A stretch of DNA of 64,000 bases. Source: CAVZRC01 sp963777695. GTDB lineage: Bacteria; Planctomycetota; Planctomycetia; Isosphaerales; Isosphaeraceae. Shown piece after piece: positions 1 to 9,221 of this stretch (its first letter is position 1; each line of letters starts with the position of its first letter). The DNA is taken from positions 868,001 through 932,000 of the forward strand of contig CAVZRC010000001.1 in assembly GCA_963777695.1 (NCBI GenBank), given 5' to 3'. The notes beneath the pieces are model-generated. The model did not search any database. It was not told the origin of the DNA and saw only the letters and a list, made by a program, of their open reading frames with translations. The translations under genes were made by a program, and so were the position numbers.

Positions 1-1
1 G

Positions 2-523
2 CTCTCCGGCACGGCGGACAACGGGGGTGTCAAGGCGACGAGCCTCACCTGGATCGACGCCGACACGGTCCAGTTCAATCTTTCCGGCCCGCTCCTCGTG
101 CCGGGCACCCTCGACGTCAGCCTCAAGTCGGGCTCGATCAACAGCACGACCGGCCAGAGCAACCTGGGGTATTCCGATCACGTCGTCCTTCAACTGAGCG
201 GCTCGACTTCGGGATCGGGGAGTTCGACTCCGGTGACCACCGCACCGACGTCAACCCCCGTCACCACGACCCCGACCTCGACGCCGGTCACCACGACCCC
301 GACCTCGACTTCGCCGAGCCCCGTGCCGGCTCCGTCCCCGGTCTCGACGAAGAAGAAGCACAAGGTCGTTCACACCAAGGCGGCCGCTCATCCCAAGCCT
401 TTGAAGCACGCCGTCGTCCACAAGAAGGTCGTCACGCACACCATCAAGCCGACCGTCGAGCATCACAAGGCCGCGAAGGTCATCAAGGTGGTGATGCCGG
501 CTCACAAGCACTCCGAGGCGTGA
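2..523 (+). CDS. 3' end of a secreted/surface protein with Thr-Pro linker and Lys/His-rich tail (5' truncated by window edge)
   Basis: The frame is open from base 2 with no stop until 523, so the gene enters from the left; the first ATG in frame (98) is internal. About 55 residues of beta-rich, Gly/Ser/Thr-rich sequence, as in planctomycete cell-surface proteins, come first. They are followed by a Ser/Gly linker, three near-identical Thr-Pro-rich repeats (S-T-P-V-T-T-T/A-P-T, about nt 230-310), a Pro/Ser stretch and a 57-residue tail made almost only of Lys, His, Val, Ala, Thr and Pro. A basic, histidine-rich tail could bind polyanions or metal, but that is inference. No catalytic domain is visible in the part present. 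Confidence 0.75.
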   Translation, partial: LSGTADNGGVKATSLTWIDADTVQFNLSGPLLVPGTLDVSLKSGSINSTTGQSNLGYSDHVVLQLSGSTSGSGSSTPVTTAPTSTPVTTTPTSTPVTTTPTSTSPSPVPAPSPVSTKKKHKVVHTKAAAHPKPLKHAVVHKKVVTHTIKPTVEHHKAAKVIKVVMPAHKHSEA

Positions 524-535
524 TCGCGACCGGGA

Positions 536-565
536 GGTACGTCGGGCCGGAAGGCCCGGCGTACC
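536..565. repeat. Inverted repeat after the truncated surface-protein gene
   Basis: Arms of 13 nt (536-548 and 553-565) with one mismatch around a 4-nt GGAA loop, 13 nt after the stop codon. No T-run follows, so it may be an extragenic hairpin or mRNA 3'-end stabiliser rather than an intrinsic terminator. Confidence 0.5.
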
Positions 566-606
566 GACAGGTTCGACGAGGTGGATCGACTTGATCGCCC
601 CACTCG

Positions 607-642
607 CAGGCGGCTCCTCACCGGGGCCGCCTGTTTCGTTTT
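607..642 (+). terminator. Intrinsic terminator, plus strand
   Basis: Stem CAGGCGGC (607-614) pairs with GCCGCCTG (626-633) and is followed directly by TTTCGTTTT. It lies just before the 3' end of the convergent gene at 651, where a terminator for the plus-strand surface-protein gene is expected. Confidence 0.65.
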
Positions 643-650
643 GATCCCGG

Positions 651-1643
651 TCACACCGCCTCGATGCTTTCGACCAGTGCTTTCATCCGCTCGAGGCCCG
701 TCCGGGCGACGTTCAGCGGATCCTGTCCCCAGTATTTCCGGTTGAACAGCTCGAGCGACAGCATCACATGGAATCCGCCGGAGGAGAGATCCTTGAGGAG
801 TGCCTTGATCGGCGCCGTGCCGTCGCCCGGATAGACCCGGTCCGAGTCGTTGAGCTTCTCCCGGGGTGGATCCGCGGGATAGTCATTCATGTGAAACACG
901 TGGATCGTGCGCGGCGAGAGGAATTTGACCCCTCCCAGGCCGGAGCCCCCGCGATGGAGATGATAGACATCCGGCAAGATGCAGGCGTCCGGATGCATGG
1001 TCTCGATCGCGACCATCGTCGCCTCGCCCAGCCGGCCCAAGGTGCGTGAGAAGCCCCAGACCTCGACTTGCGGGATCACGCCGATCTGGTCGCCCAGTTC
1101 GAGAAGGGCCCGATAACGCTCGGCGACGACCAGGAGGTTGGGCATCGCGCGATCCGTCGCCCCCACCGGCGGTGCCGCCAGGCGTTTGCCTCCCACCCGA
1201 TGGACCAGCTCCATGCTCTTCTTCGCCGACTCGAGGCCCTTGCGACGCCGTTGGGGATCGTTGACGATCCACTCGAAGAAGCCGATCGCGCTCTCGACGG
1301 AGATCCCCGCGTCACGAAATCGCTTGCCGAGGTCCTCGAGCGAGCCCCCCGACGCCTGGTAACGCTCGAGCTCTTCGACCCAGGGCTCCATCCCTCGATA
1401 GCCCGCCTTCTCGGCGATCGCGATCTCCTCGACGATCGACAGTTTCTGTCCCCGGATGGTGCTGGTGTTCAGTCCCAGCAGGAAGGTCCCGGTCGCCGAG
1501 GGGGCGACCACCGCGGCCGGCACCGTACCGCGAGCGGTTGCCGTCTGTCCCTGAGCCTCCTCGGCCGGCCGGATGGCCCCCCCGAGGACGGTCGCCGTGC
1601 CGGCAGCCAGCCATTCGCGACGCTTGAGCTGTGGACTCGACAT
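651..1643 (-). CDS. Sugar phosphate isomerase/epimerase, Tat-exported
   Basis: 330 aa. The N-terminus carries a twin-arginine signal (residues 8-12 R-R-E-W-L followed by a hydrophobic Ala/Gly/Thr/Val stretch), so export by Tat is expected. The mature part is a xylose-isomerase-like (AP endonuclease family 2) TIM barrel: an early L-G-L-N-T-S strand, 'EKAGYRGMEPW', conserved 'EVWGFSRTLGRLGEA', 'PDACILPDVYHLHRGGSG' and 'FHMNDYPADPP' with metal-ligand type Asp/His/Glu residues. Substrate unknown; family members act on sugars and inositols, and planctomycete genomes hold many of them, often beside Gfo/Idh/MocA oxidoreductases as at 6802 here. ATG start at 1643. Confidence 0.85.
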   Translation of the reverse strand: MSSPQLKRREWLAAGTATVLGGAIRPAEEAQGQTATARGTVPAAVVAPSATGTFLLGLNTSTIRGQKLSIVEEIAIAEKAGYRGMEPWVEELERYQASGGSLEDLGKRFRDAGISVESAIGFFEWIVNDPQRRRKGLESAKKSMELVHRVGGKRLAAPPVGATDRAMPNLLVVAERYRALLELGDQIGVIPQVEVWGFSRTLGRLGEATMVAIETMHPDACILPDVYHLHRGGSGLGGVKFLSPRTIHVFHMNDYPADPPREKLNDSDRVYPGDGTAPIKALLKDLSSGGFHVMLSLELFNRKYWGQDPLNVARTGLERMKALVESIEAV

Positions 1644-1751
1644 CAGTTGTCGCCTCTCGAGATTTTGTGGGATCGACGTTCAGATTGATCGCGACTTCAG
1701 GACATGGGCCCATGCTCCCCGATCCGAGAGACCACGCGTGCCACCTCGGGC

Positions 1752-2450
1752 TCAACGGGCCGCGTCGCGATGGAGCCCGCTCCAGGCGATACGGCGGCAT
1801 TCTTCGAGCCGATCTCTGATCATCGCGGTGATCGCCTCGGACTCCATCCCGGCCATGTCCTCGGGGAAGATCGGAGGCCCGTAATGGATCCGGATGGGAT
1901 GCGGGATCGGGACCCTACGCGATCGCGGCCAGATCTCGAAGGTCCCCGCGAGCCCGACGGGGACGACGGGCACTCCGGTCCGGGTGACCAGGACCGCGAT
2001 CCCCGGCTTGAGCGGCGCGAGCTGGCCGTCTACGCTCCGTGTTCCCTCCGGGAACAGGGTGACGATGCCGCCGGCGCGGAGACGCCGGAGCGTCTCCTTC
2101 ACGCCCGAGGCGCCGATCCCCTCGCGCTGGATCGGGAAGGACCCGACCGACCTCATCAGGAAGCCGAGGATGGGTACGAACAGTGTCGATCGCGCCACGA
2201 AGTTCAAGGGACGACCGAGCGGCACGCCGATGAAGAAGACGTCGAGGAAGCTCAGATGGTTGGAGACGAGCAGGACGCCCCCCGACCGGGGCATATTCCG
2301 CTGGCCGGTCGCCCTCCATCCGAATATGACCAGTCCCAGCGTCCCGATCAGGTACTTGACGAGCTGGTACCAGATCACTCGGAGGAGCGAACGATCCCGC
2401 GAGCTCACTCGGGCCGGTGATCCGATCGGTGCCGGTTTCGGGTCACTCAC
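1752..2450 (-). CDS. plsC: 1-acyl-sn-glycerol-3-phosphate acyltransferase
   Basis: Acylates lysophosphatidic acid to phosphatidic acid in membrane phospholipid synthesis. The LPLAT signature is complete: N-H-L-S-F-L-D (the NHxxxxD catalytic box), the F-V-A-R-S block, F-P-E-G-T-R-S, and P-V-V-P-V-G-L. A hydrophobic segment near the N-terminus fits a membrane-associated enzyme. I choose GTG at 2450 because a perfect GGAGG lies 8 nt upstream and the start then overlaps the cmk stop codon by 8 bp, indicating translational coupling; a longer form from GTG 2474 is possible. cmk-plsC pairing is common in bacteria. Confidence 0.9.
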   Translation of the reverse strand: MSDPKPAPIGSPARVSSRDRSLLRVIWYQLVKYLIGTLGLVIFGWRATGQRNMPRSGGVLLVSNHLSFLDVFFIGVPLGRPLNFVARSTLFVPILGFLMRSVGSFPIQREGIGASGVKETLRRLRAGGIVTLFPEGTRSVDGQLAPLKPGIAVLVTRTGVPVVPVGLAGTFEIWPRSRRVPIPHPIRIHYGPPIFPEDMAGMESEAITAMIRDRLEECRRIAWSGLHRDAAR

Positions 2451-3144
2451 GAGGGATACCTCCGCAGGTTGCACCCTCGCTCCACGATCCCACGAGGCGC
2501 CCCTCGATCTCGGCCACCATCCGGTCGATCACGGAGTCGATGCTCATCCCCGTCGTGTCGAGGATGAGGGCATCCTCCGCGGGTTTCATCGGCGCGATCT
2601 CCCGCGCGGCATCCCTGGCGTTGCGCAGTCGTTGGCTTTCGAGCACCACTTCGAAGCTGACGGACTCCCCACGTTCCCGATAATCCGCCGACCGGCGCCG
2701 TGCGCGTTCCTCGGGCGTGGCCGTGAGATAAAACTTGCGGAAGGCGTCCGGGAAGACGACCGTGCCCTGGTCGCGCCCCTCGGTGACGACGTCGCGTCCC
2801 CGGGCGAAGTCCCGCTGCCATCGGAGCAGGCGGTTCCGGACGCTCGGGCTGTCGGCGGGATACTTCGATGCCTTGGTGACTTCGACCTTCCGGATCGCTT
2901 CCGTGACATCCTCGCCGTTGAGCCGTATGGCCTCGCCGCTCATGGCATAATCGAGGGTGTTGACGAGCTTGCCGAGTTCTTCGTCGCTGGTCATGTCGAT
3001 CACGGACCGAATAGCCGCGAGCGTGATGGCGCGATACATCGCGCCGGTGTCCAGGAAACTCCAGCCCAGCCGGGTCGCCAATTGCCTCGCGACCGTACTC
3101 TTGCCCGCACCGGCAGGCCCGTCGATCGTCACCACACGATGCAT
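2443..3144 (-). CDS. cmk: (d)CMP kinase (cytidylate kinase)
   Basis: Phosphorylates CMP/dCMP with ATP for pyrimidine nucleotide supply. 233 aa, normal length. From the ATG at 3144 the protein begins directly with the P-loop I-D-G-P-A-G-A-G-K-S-T, followed by F-L-D-T-G-A-M-Y-R-A (nucleotide-binding block), R-N-R-L-L-R-W-Q, and G-R-D-Q-G-T-V-V-F-P-D-A before the E-E-R-A-R-R-R lid region. The family usually has GRDIGT; here Ile is Gln. The open frame extends upstream to 3240, but that part crosses a hairpin (3193-3227) and is not conserved. It forms an operon with plsC downstream. Confidence 0.95.
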   Translation of the reverse strand: MHRVVTIDGPAGAGKSTVARQLATRLGWSFLDTGAMYRAITLAAIRSVIDMTSDEELGKLVNTLDYAMSGEAIRLNGEDVTEAIRKVEVTKASKYPADSPSVRNRLLRWQRDFARGRDVVTEGRDQGTVVFPDAFRKFYLTATPEERARRRSADYRERGESVSFEVVLESQRLRNARDAAREIAPMKPAEDALILDTTGMSIDSVIDRMVAEIEGRLVGSWSEGATCGGIPRE

Positions 3145-3192
3145 CTTCGTTCGATCCTTGCGCCACTGTCCGTACTGGATAATCGATACGAT

Positions 3193-3227
3193 GGCCCAGC
3201 CAACCGGAGATTTCCAGTGGCTGGGCC
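3193..3227. terminator. Hairpin between the DUF2203 gene and cmk
   Basis: Perfect 10-bp arms GGCCCAGCCA (3193-3202) and TGGCTGGGCC (3218-3227) with a 15-nt loop. It lies 89 nt beyond the 3' end of the upstream minus-strand gene (3316) and 49 nt before the cmk start. No U-tract is visible, so it may be an attenuating hairpin or an extragenic repeat. Confidence 0.5.
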
Positions 3228-3315
3228 TATCGTGTCCCAACAGGGATTAGGCGACGTCTCCCTCCCGGTCGGCCAGGCGGACCGATCGGGAATCCGTAAT
3301 ATCGGGCTCGCCGAG

Positions 3316-3774
3316 TCAAATCCGGTCGCCGGTCGTGGAGCAGGCGTGGGCCGGAATCGGTCGGCGCCCCGCGAATCCGGCGTCGATGTCGTGCCAGTGC
3401 GAGACCTCGTCCTCGCCCAGGCGCCAGCACAGGAAGACCTCCCTGCCATCCATGATACTGTAAAAATCGCAGAGGCCGGCGGGCCCCTTGAACTCGACGC
3501 CGAGCCGTTTCAGCTCGTCGATATAGGAGGTCAGCTTGGATTCTTCGGCCTCGAGCTCCGCCTGGCTCTGGGCCAGTTCCTCCGTGTACAGGTCGTTCGC
3601 CGCACGTCGGCGTTCGCGCGAGACTCCCGAGAGCCTCTGCTGGAGATCCTCCACGACGCGATACTGTCGGACGATGTCCCCGAGGATCATGCGGACCAGG
3701 GGTAGAGCCTTGTTGGCCTCCTCGACGGTGAAGTATCGGCGATTCTTCTCAACGATCGGCTTCGCTGGGGCCAT
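3316..3774 (-). CDS. DUF2203 family protein
   Basis: 152 aa, unknown function. The family pattern is clear: R-Y-F-T-V-E-E-A-N-K-A-L-P-L-V near the start, a central coiled-coil segment rich in Glu/Arg/Leu (about residues 30-85), then L-G-V-E-F-K-G-P-A-G-L-C-D-F, G-R-E-V-F-L-C-W-R-L-G-E-D-E and W-H-D-I-D-A-G-F-A-G-R-R-P-I. The ATG at 3774 puts the family N-terminus at the expected place; the frame is open further upstream to 3855 without conservation. Confidence 0.85.
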   Translation of the reverse strand: MAPAKPIVEKNRRYFTVEEANKALPLVRMILGDIVRQYRVVEDLQQRLSGVSRERRRAANDLYTEELAQSQAELEAEESKLTSYIDELKRLGVEFKGPAGLCDFYSIMDGREVFLCWRLGEDEVSHWHDIDAGFAGRRPIPAHACSTTGDRI

Positions 3775-4086
3775 GTGTGTTACCCTGGGAAAAAGGCGGA
3801 TGATGGCGATTCGATCGATCAATGATCCGTCCATCGGATGAGCAACAACATCCATGCCGCAGCTCGGGGGTCCGGTCGGTCCGGCCGGGAGGCTTTCGGA
3901 AAACTCGCCGTGGCAGCCGCTTTCCGGGGAGGGTCGGACCCGATTATACGGGGCGGATCGATGACCCGGTATCAGGAATCGGGGCGATACACACCCATCC
4001 CTGTTCTTGCAGCCTTCATTATAGGGCCGCCCCGACCCCTCGCAAAGCCCGTCGAGCCCGCCCGGTGATCGCTCGCGGCTCGACCG
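3775..4086. other. Intergenic region upstream of the DUF2203 gene
   Basis: 312 nt between the 3' end of polX and the start of the DUF2203 gene, both on the minus strand. It should hold the promoter for the DUF2203-cmk-plsC run. I see no repeat, hairpin or small gene that I can support. Confidence 0.5.
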
Positions 4087-5815
4087 TCATCGCCCGGACC
4101 TCCGCCGACGGATCTGCTCTTGCATCGACTTCAATGGGAGCGTGTTCCAGACGTCACCCTTCTCCAGCCACGCGCGTCGTGCTACGGAGATGCCGAAATC
4201 CAGGTCGTGAAACCCGCCCACCGCATGCGCGTCCGGATTGATCGGGATCATCACGCCCTGATCGCGGGCGCGACGGCAGTGGACGGCGTCGAGATCCAAC
4301 CGGTGGGGATTGGCGTTGATTTCGATCATCGTACCGGCCTTGGCGGCCGCGGCGATCACCGTGTCCAGATCCACCGCGTAACCATCCCGAGCCAGCAGCA
4401 GCCGGCCGGTCGGATGACCGAGCATCGTCACGCGTGGGTTGGAAACGGTGCGCACCAGCCGGCGAGTCATCTCCTCGCGGGTGAGCTGGAAGCTCGAATG
4501 GATGCTGGCGACCACGTAGTCGAAACCATCGAGGATCTCGTCGGGATAGTCGAGCGATCCATCCGCCAGGATGTCGCACTCGGTCCCCTTGAAGACGTGG
4601 AACTTACCGCCGAACGACTCATTAAGGGCGTCGATCTCCGCCCACTGCGACCGGACTGCGCTCGATGCTCAGGCCGCCGGCATAGCCCGCCGATCGCGAG
4701 TGGTCGGCGATGCCCAGGTACTGGAGCCCACATTCGCGGGCCGCCGCGGCCATCTCGGCGAGCGTGGCCGACCCGTCGCTCCAGTCGGTGTGGCAATGGA
4801 ACGTGCCGGCCAGGTCCTCGAGCTCGATCAGCTTGGGAAGCTTGTCCGACTCGGCGGCATCAATCTCGCCAGCGTCCTCCCGCAACTCGGGCGGGATGTA
4901 CTCCAGGCCCAGTGCCGCGAACAGATCGGCCTCGGTCTTGCAAGCGACCGATCCCTTCTCGCCGGAGAGTGCATATTCATTCAGGGACAGGCCCCGCGCC
5001 AGGGCGCGACGTCGCATCGCGATGTTATGGGCCTTGGACCCGGTGAAGTAATGGAGGGCGAACGGAAACTGGCTATCCTCGACGCCGCGGAGGTCGCACT
5101 GGACGCCGTCGGCCAGCCGAACGCTCGCCTTGGTCGGGCCGTGGGCCAGCACCGTGGCCACCTGGGGGAGCTTGACGAAGGCATCGATGACGGCCGTGGG
5201 CTGTTCCGAGCTGAAGAGGACGTCGAGGTCGCCGATCGTCTCGGTCCGACGTCGCAGGCTACCGCAATACTCGGCCCGGATGACTTGCGGATGGCCCCGG
5301 ACGGCCTCCAGGATCGGTGCGACCAGCCGGAGCGCCTGGCTCTGGAGGATGCGATCCCCCGATTTCTCCACGAACGCGATCCCCTCGAGGATCTTCACCT
5401 CGGTCTTGGTGCCGAAGCCCTTGAGCTTGGCGATCGCGCCGGACTCGCCCGCCTTGCGGAGATCGGCCAGGCTCTCGATCGACAGGGTCTCGTGCAGTGA
5501 CTTGATCTTCTTGGGCCCCAGGCCGGGGATCCGAAGGAGGGCCACCAGGCCCGGCGGCGTGCTCCGCCTTAGATCGTCGTAGGCCGGTAACTGGCCCGTG
5601 GTGGCCAGTTGGACGATCTTCGCGTGCATGGTGTCGCCGATCCCGGCGACTTCCGCCAGCCGGCCGTCGGCGATCATTTCCGACAGGTTGTCCGGCAGAT
5701 TGGTGAGCGCCTGGGCCGCGGCGTGATAGGCACGACATCGGAACGGGTTCTCGCCCCGGAGCTCGAGCAGCGTCCCCATCTCGTCGAGCACCTGGGCAAT
5801 GTGCGCGGTTTCCAT
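4087..5815 (-). CDS. polX: DNA polymerase/3'-5' exonuclease PolX, with an internal frame break
   Basis: Family X repair polymerase, about 575 aa if read through. From ATG 5815: N-terminal helix-hairpin-helix region (G-L-V-A-L-L-R-I-P-G-L-G-P-K-K), second HhH (L-K-G-F-G-T-K-T-E), nucleotidyltransferase core with G-S-L-R-R-R and D-L-D-V-L-F, then a C-terminal PHP phosphoesterase (F-H-C-H-T-D-W-S-D-G, L-G-I-A-D-H-S). Reading changes frame at about 4640-4660: the first frame ends at a stop near 4622, while S-Q-W-A-E-I-D-A-L-N-E in the next frame continues the family sequence to A-S-I-H-S-S-F and I-N-A-N-P-H-R-L-D at the C-terminus. A single-base change restores the gene; a sequencing error is as likely as real inactivation. 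Role: gap-filling in base-excision repair. Confidence 0.85.
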
Positions 5816-5842
5816 GGCAAGATCAACTCGGTGAAGAAACAC

Positions 5843-6802
5843 TCAGCCCGGACTCAGCCACTTGAGCCCTGTCAGCCACCCTTGAATGGGACTCAGTTTC
5901 GACTCCGGCACACCGTGAATGATGAAGGCCCCGGTGTAACCGATCTTTCCCAATTCCTGGGTGTATCGATCATAGAAATCCTGCAAATCGACGAGACGCC
6001 TCGGGATGGTCGAAGCGAGCCCCTCCTCGATCTCTTCCGGGATTTGCATCTTACCGGCGAACAGCGGCGAGGGCCACGCACCTCCTGATTGCCGATCGAG
6101 GTACTCGTGCACCGTCAGGGTTTCGTCGGGATTCCGTTCGTTGGGCGGTTCCTTGGCATGGGCCAGGACGATGTCGGGCCCGAGCCAGTCGCACGCCTCC
6201 TCGAGGATCTCTCCCATCCGCGGGAAGTCCCCGGGTCTCATCAGGTTTGCCGGGTCGATGACGACCTTGAGCCAGGGCGAGCCGACCTCGTCCAAGAGTC
6301 GGCGGGCCTTGGAGACCGAGTTGACCACGTTGCCCATCTCGGGCTCGAACGCCAGAGTCACCTCGTGACGGTCGGCGATCTTGACCGCCTGTTTCATCAA
6401 CGCGATCATGCTATCCCAGGTACTTCGCCGCACGTTCTCGGGATGCCAGCGCCACATGTCGTGGGGGTCACGAGTCCCGGTGCAAAGCGTGATGATCCGG
6501 GTATCCAGCCACCGGCAGGCCGCCGCCAGCACCTCGAGACGCGTCATGTTCTCGATGAGCCGGATGACCTCCGGATCGCAGAGATTGAACGTGCCCGAGA
6601 TCGCGGCCATCGTCAGACCGCGCTGGCGAAAGGCCCGGGCGATCGATCGGCAATAATTCTCATCGATCCGCTCGGGCAGCGTCGGCAGCCCGGCGCACGA
6701 CAGATTGAACTGGACGTGAGTCAAGCCGTGATCGGCGATCGCGTCGAGCGTCTCCTCGATCGTCGGCCGTGGGAAGGTCTTGGCGAAGATCCCCAGGTGC
6801 AT
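5843..6802 (-). CDS. Sugar phosphate isomerase/epimerase (cytoplasmic)
   Basis: 319 aa xylose-isomerase-like TIM barrel without a signal peptide. Starts M-H-L-G-I-F-A-K-T-F, followed by a TIM-barrel first strand pattern (D-H-G-L-T-H-V-Q-F-N), a central E-P-E-M-G-N-V-V-N, D-P-A-N-L-M-R-P-G, A-H-A-K-E-P and a late G-A-F-I-I-H-G. Its ATG (6800-6802) overlaps the TGA of the upstream oxidoreductase by one base, so the two are translationally coupled. This pairing suggests one sugar or cyclitol catabolic route: NAD-dependent oxidation at one carbon, then isomerisation or epimerisation. Substrate not determinable from sequence. Confidence 0.85.
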   Translation of the reverse strand: MHLGIFAKTFPRPTIEETLDAIADHGLTHVQFNLSCAGLPTLPERIDENYCRSIARAFRQRGLTMAAISGTFNLCDPEVIRLIENMTRLEVLAAACRWLDTRIITLCTGTRDPHDMWRWHPENVRRSTWDSMIALMKQAVKIADRHEVTLAFEPEMGNVVNSVSKARRLLDEVGSPWLKVVIDPANLMRPGDFPRMGEILEEACDWLGPDIVLAHAKEPPNERNPDETLTVHEYLDRQSGGAWPSPLFAGKMQIPEEIEEGLASTIPRRLVDLQDFYDRYTQELGKIGYTGAFIIHGVPESKLSPIQGWLTGLKWLSPG

Positions 6803-7875
6803 CAGACGCCTCCGTTGACTTCCTCCAGGCGGACGAGGTCACCCGTTTCCGACGACCGCGCGACGGCGACCATCGCCTGCATGGCGGCCAGACCGTCCTC
6901 GAGTTCGGCGCCCCACTGCGGAGTACCCTCGAGGATGGTGGCCGCGAAGCCCTCGACCTGGAGCTTGTAGGTGTGCGCGTCCTCCCCGAGCACGCGACGG
7001 TATTGGCGATCACGGGTCGAGAAACATTCCACGTCGCTCGACTTGTGGAACCATGGCAGGTAGACCCGCCCGTTCACGCTGCCGAGCTCGCCCTGGACCT
7101 GGAAACCTTCCTGGAAGTCGCCGCGCACGGGGACATGGAGGTCGAGGTGGCCCAGCGAACCGTCTTCATAATCGACCGCGATGAACCAGCAGTAGGCACC
7201 GAAGCGTTCCAGTGCTCGGGCGCGGACGCTCACGATCGGCCCTCCGAGGAACCGCGCCGTGTCGAGCAGATGGCTGCCGTGGGTCAGGACGAAATAACGC
7301 CTCCGGTCGGCCCTGGGATTCCCGTCGGGCCGGAGCGCCGACGGACTCGCCACGGGGATCGGCTGGAGATTATCGGTCATCGTATAGCGATAGACCGAGT
7401 CGTAGTACCAGGCTTTCAGGGCGATCCGTCCTCCCATCTCTTCCTGGATGAATCGACGGGCAAAAGCGATGCCCGGATCGAATCGTCGATTATTGCCGAC
7501 CTGGACGACAAGCCCACTCCGTGTCCCGCGATCGCGGAGTTCTTTGCAAGACTCGACGGTCGTGCCCATCGGCTTCTCGACCAGGACGTGCTTGCCGGCC
7601 TCGAGTGCCTTCGACGTCGCCGCGACATGGAACTCGTCGGCGATCGCAACGATCACCGCTTCGACCCCGGGGTCTGCGAGCATGGCGTCGTAGTCGCGAT
7701 AGGTCGCCTCGGGCTGATGGACGGCGGCCATCCGCTCGCGGAGGTCGTCGGCGAGATCGCAGATCGCATAGAGTTCGACATTACGCGCCTTCCGGCAGGC
7801 ATTGAGGTGCGCGAACTGAGCGATCGGTCCGCACCCCAGCACACCGATGCGAAGTCGGCGCGGGTCCTTATCCAT
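6802..7875 (-). CDS. Gfo/Idh/MocA family oxidoreductase
   Basis: 357 aa, usual family length. N-terminal Rossmann fold with R-I-G-V-L-G-C-G-P-I-A-Q, then A-I-V-A-I-A-D-type strands, and the family-defining E-K-P-M-G-T (Glu-Lys-Pro) block in V-L-V-E-K-P-M. C-terminal alpha/beta domain includes G-S-H-L-L-D-T-A and V-R-A-R-A-L-E-R. ATG 7875 is chosen because it places R-L-R-I-G-V-L-G-C-G at the N-terminus; the open frame upstream to 7956 is not conserved. It oxidises or reduces sugars or cyclitols with NAD(P). One-base overlap with the sugar isomerase at 5843-6802 indicates an operon. Confidence 0.9.
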   Translation of the reverse strand: MDKDPRRLRIGVLGCGPIAQFAHLNACRKARNVELYAICDLADDLRERMAAVHQPEATYRDYDAMLADPGVEAVIVAIADEFHVAATSKALEAGKHVLVEKPMGTTVESCKELRDRGTRSGLVVQVGNNRRFDPGIAFARRFIQEEMGGRIALKAWYYDSVYRYTMTDNLQPIPVASPSALRPDGNPRADRRRYFVLTHGSHLLDTARFLGGPIVSVRARALERFGAYCWFIAVDYEDGSLGHLDLHVPVRGDFQEGFQVQGELGSVNGRVYLPWFHKSSDVECFSTRDRQYRRVLGEDAHTYKLQVEGFAATILEGTPQWGAELEDGLAAMQAMVAVARSSETGDLVRLEEVNGGV

Positions 7876-8392
7876 CAGGGACGTCTCCCGGGAGTCGGCG
7901 GTATGGCCTGCACCGGTTCCGCTCACGGCGACGGCCCCAGCCCTTGATGCCATCATACCGCATCATTCCTTCGATGCGGCCGATTTCCTGGATTGACGGG
8001 AAGCGGACGGCGGGATAAAGTCCTCCCGATGAGATGGCCAGGCGTGACCGGCACACGGTCCGCGAGCCTCTCGATTCGCGTGAAGTCGCTCAGCTTCAGA
8101 AGAGTTCCGAGATTCGGGAGATCGACTCGCACGGTCCTTGCTTCGGGCCCCACCCTTGATTGGCAGCCTATCTCGACGGATCGGCGTACCAGGCCCCTCC
8201 GGAACCGATAGGTCCTCGACACCTCGAACACCGCCCAACTCCCTCGAGCCGACTCCCCAGGCCGTCGCACGCTTCGGTTCCGGCACCGCTCCGATTCGCC
8301 CTCACTGGCTTGCCCGAGGGATCGGGAGCAACCCGCGTGGTGTGCATTGGTACGGCGGCCGATCCGGACGCGAACGGCGGAGAGGACGTCCC
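7876..8392. other. Divergent intergenic region
   Basis: 517 nt between the minus-strand oxidoreductase and the plus-strand PEP-CTERM gene; it should hold both promoters. The frames open here have no recognisable domain and look like GC-driven shadows. No repeat or hairpin that I can support. Confidence 0.5.
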
Positions 8393-9172
8393 ATGCAAAG
8401 GATGCGCAGCGTCATCGCCAGGGCGGGTCTCGTGGTGTCTCTCTTTGTGATCAGCGGCGCCTGGTTGCCGGCGCGCGGCGACGTGATTCGTCCCAAGCCC
8501 GGGCGGACGTTTCCGGATATCGCCGGCGATATCGTCGGGACCCAAACCTACACGTTCGACCGGGCGACGCAGACCGGCACCTTCGCCCTGATCAATGCGC
8601 CCCACCTGATCTCGCTGGGTCCGTTGGACGACGACCTGATCCCGATGCAGCCGGAGAAGGACGGGACCCTTGTCCAGTCGCTCAAGATGAAGCTCGACGC
8701 CGCCGGAAACCTGATCGACTGCCCGTCCAACCGGTTCGAGATCCGCGGCATCGTCAAGATCGGCAGAGAGATCTACGAGGGCCTTCTGCTGGAGGGCAAG
8801 CCGACAGCTTTCGGGGTCCTCGGGCAAGACGCCTCGAAGGCGGCCAACGTCGACGTCTTCGACCTCAACATGGAGATTACCGGGGGCGAGCTCAAGGATC
8901 GCTTCGGCAGCCGGGCCTATCTCCGGATCACACCGCAGGCCAACAGCACATTCCAAGGTCAGTTCACCGCCGACTTCTCGGGCCAGAAGCCGCTGACGAA
9001 CCTTCGGGCACTGAACCGGCTGGCGACATCAATCCCCGAATCTGCGCCATTGATTGCGCTGATGACCGTAGCCGCCGGCATTCTGGCCTGTCGGATGCGC
9101 CGACACCTCGCCCGGCCGACACGTCGTCGCTTCCATCCCGCCGCCCGCCCGACCAGTCTCTGGGTCTCATGA
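8393..9172 (+). CDS. Secreted protein with PEP-CTERM-like anchor
   Basis: 259 aa. Signal peptide: M-Q-R-M-R then a hydrophobic stretch ending at L-P-A-R-G, cleavage expected near residue 24. The body is beta-rich and not recognised. The C-terminus has the tripartite exosortase-substrate form: P-E-S-A, a hydrophobic helix (L-I-A-L-M-T-V-A-A-G-I-L-A) and an arginine-rich end (R-M-R-R-H ... R-R-R). ATG 8393 is supported by GGAGAGGA just upstream; the frame is open to 8138 without conservation. Expected location: cell envelope after exosortase processing. No exosortase gene is in the window. Confidence 0.7.
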   Translation: MQRMRSVIARAGLVVSLFVISGAWLPARGDVIRPKPGRTFPDIAGDIVGTQTYTFDRATQTGTFALINAPHLISLGPLDDDLIPMQPEKDGTLVQSLKMKLDAAGNLIDCPSNRFEIRGIVKIGREIYEGLLLEGKPTAFGVLGQDASKAANVDVFDLNMEITGGELKDRFGSRAYLRITPQANSTFQGQFTADFSGQKPLTNLRALNRLATSIPESAPLIALMTVAAGILACRMRRHLARPTRRRFHPAARPTSLWVS

Positions 9173-9221
9173 GACCCCGAAGGGCAACCCGCCCACTGCC
9201 TAATTCAGCTTTCACGATTCC

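Noticed and set aside
230..310. Thr-Pro repeats as a CRISPR or mobile repeat
   Set aside because: They are coding tandem repeats in a linker, with no spacers.
1894..3705. 603-codon plus-strand frame
   Set aside because: Antisense to plsC, cmk and the DUF2203 gene; no domain, high-GC shadow.
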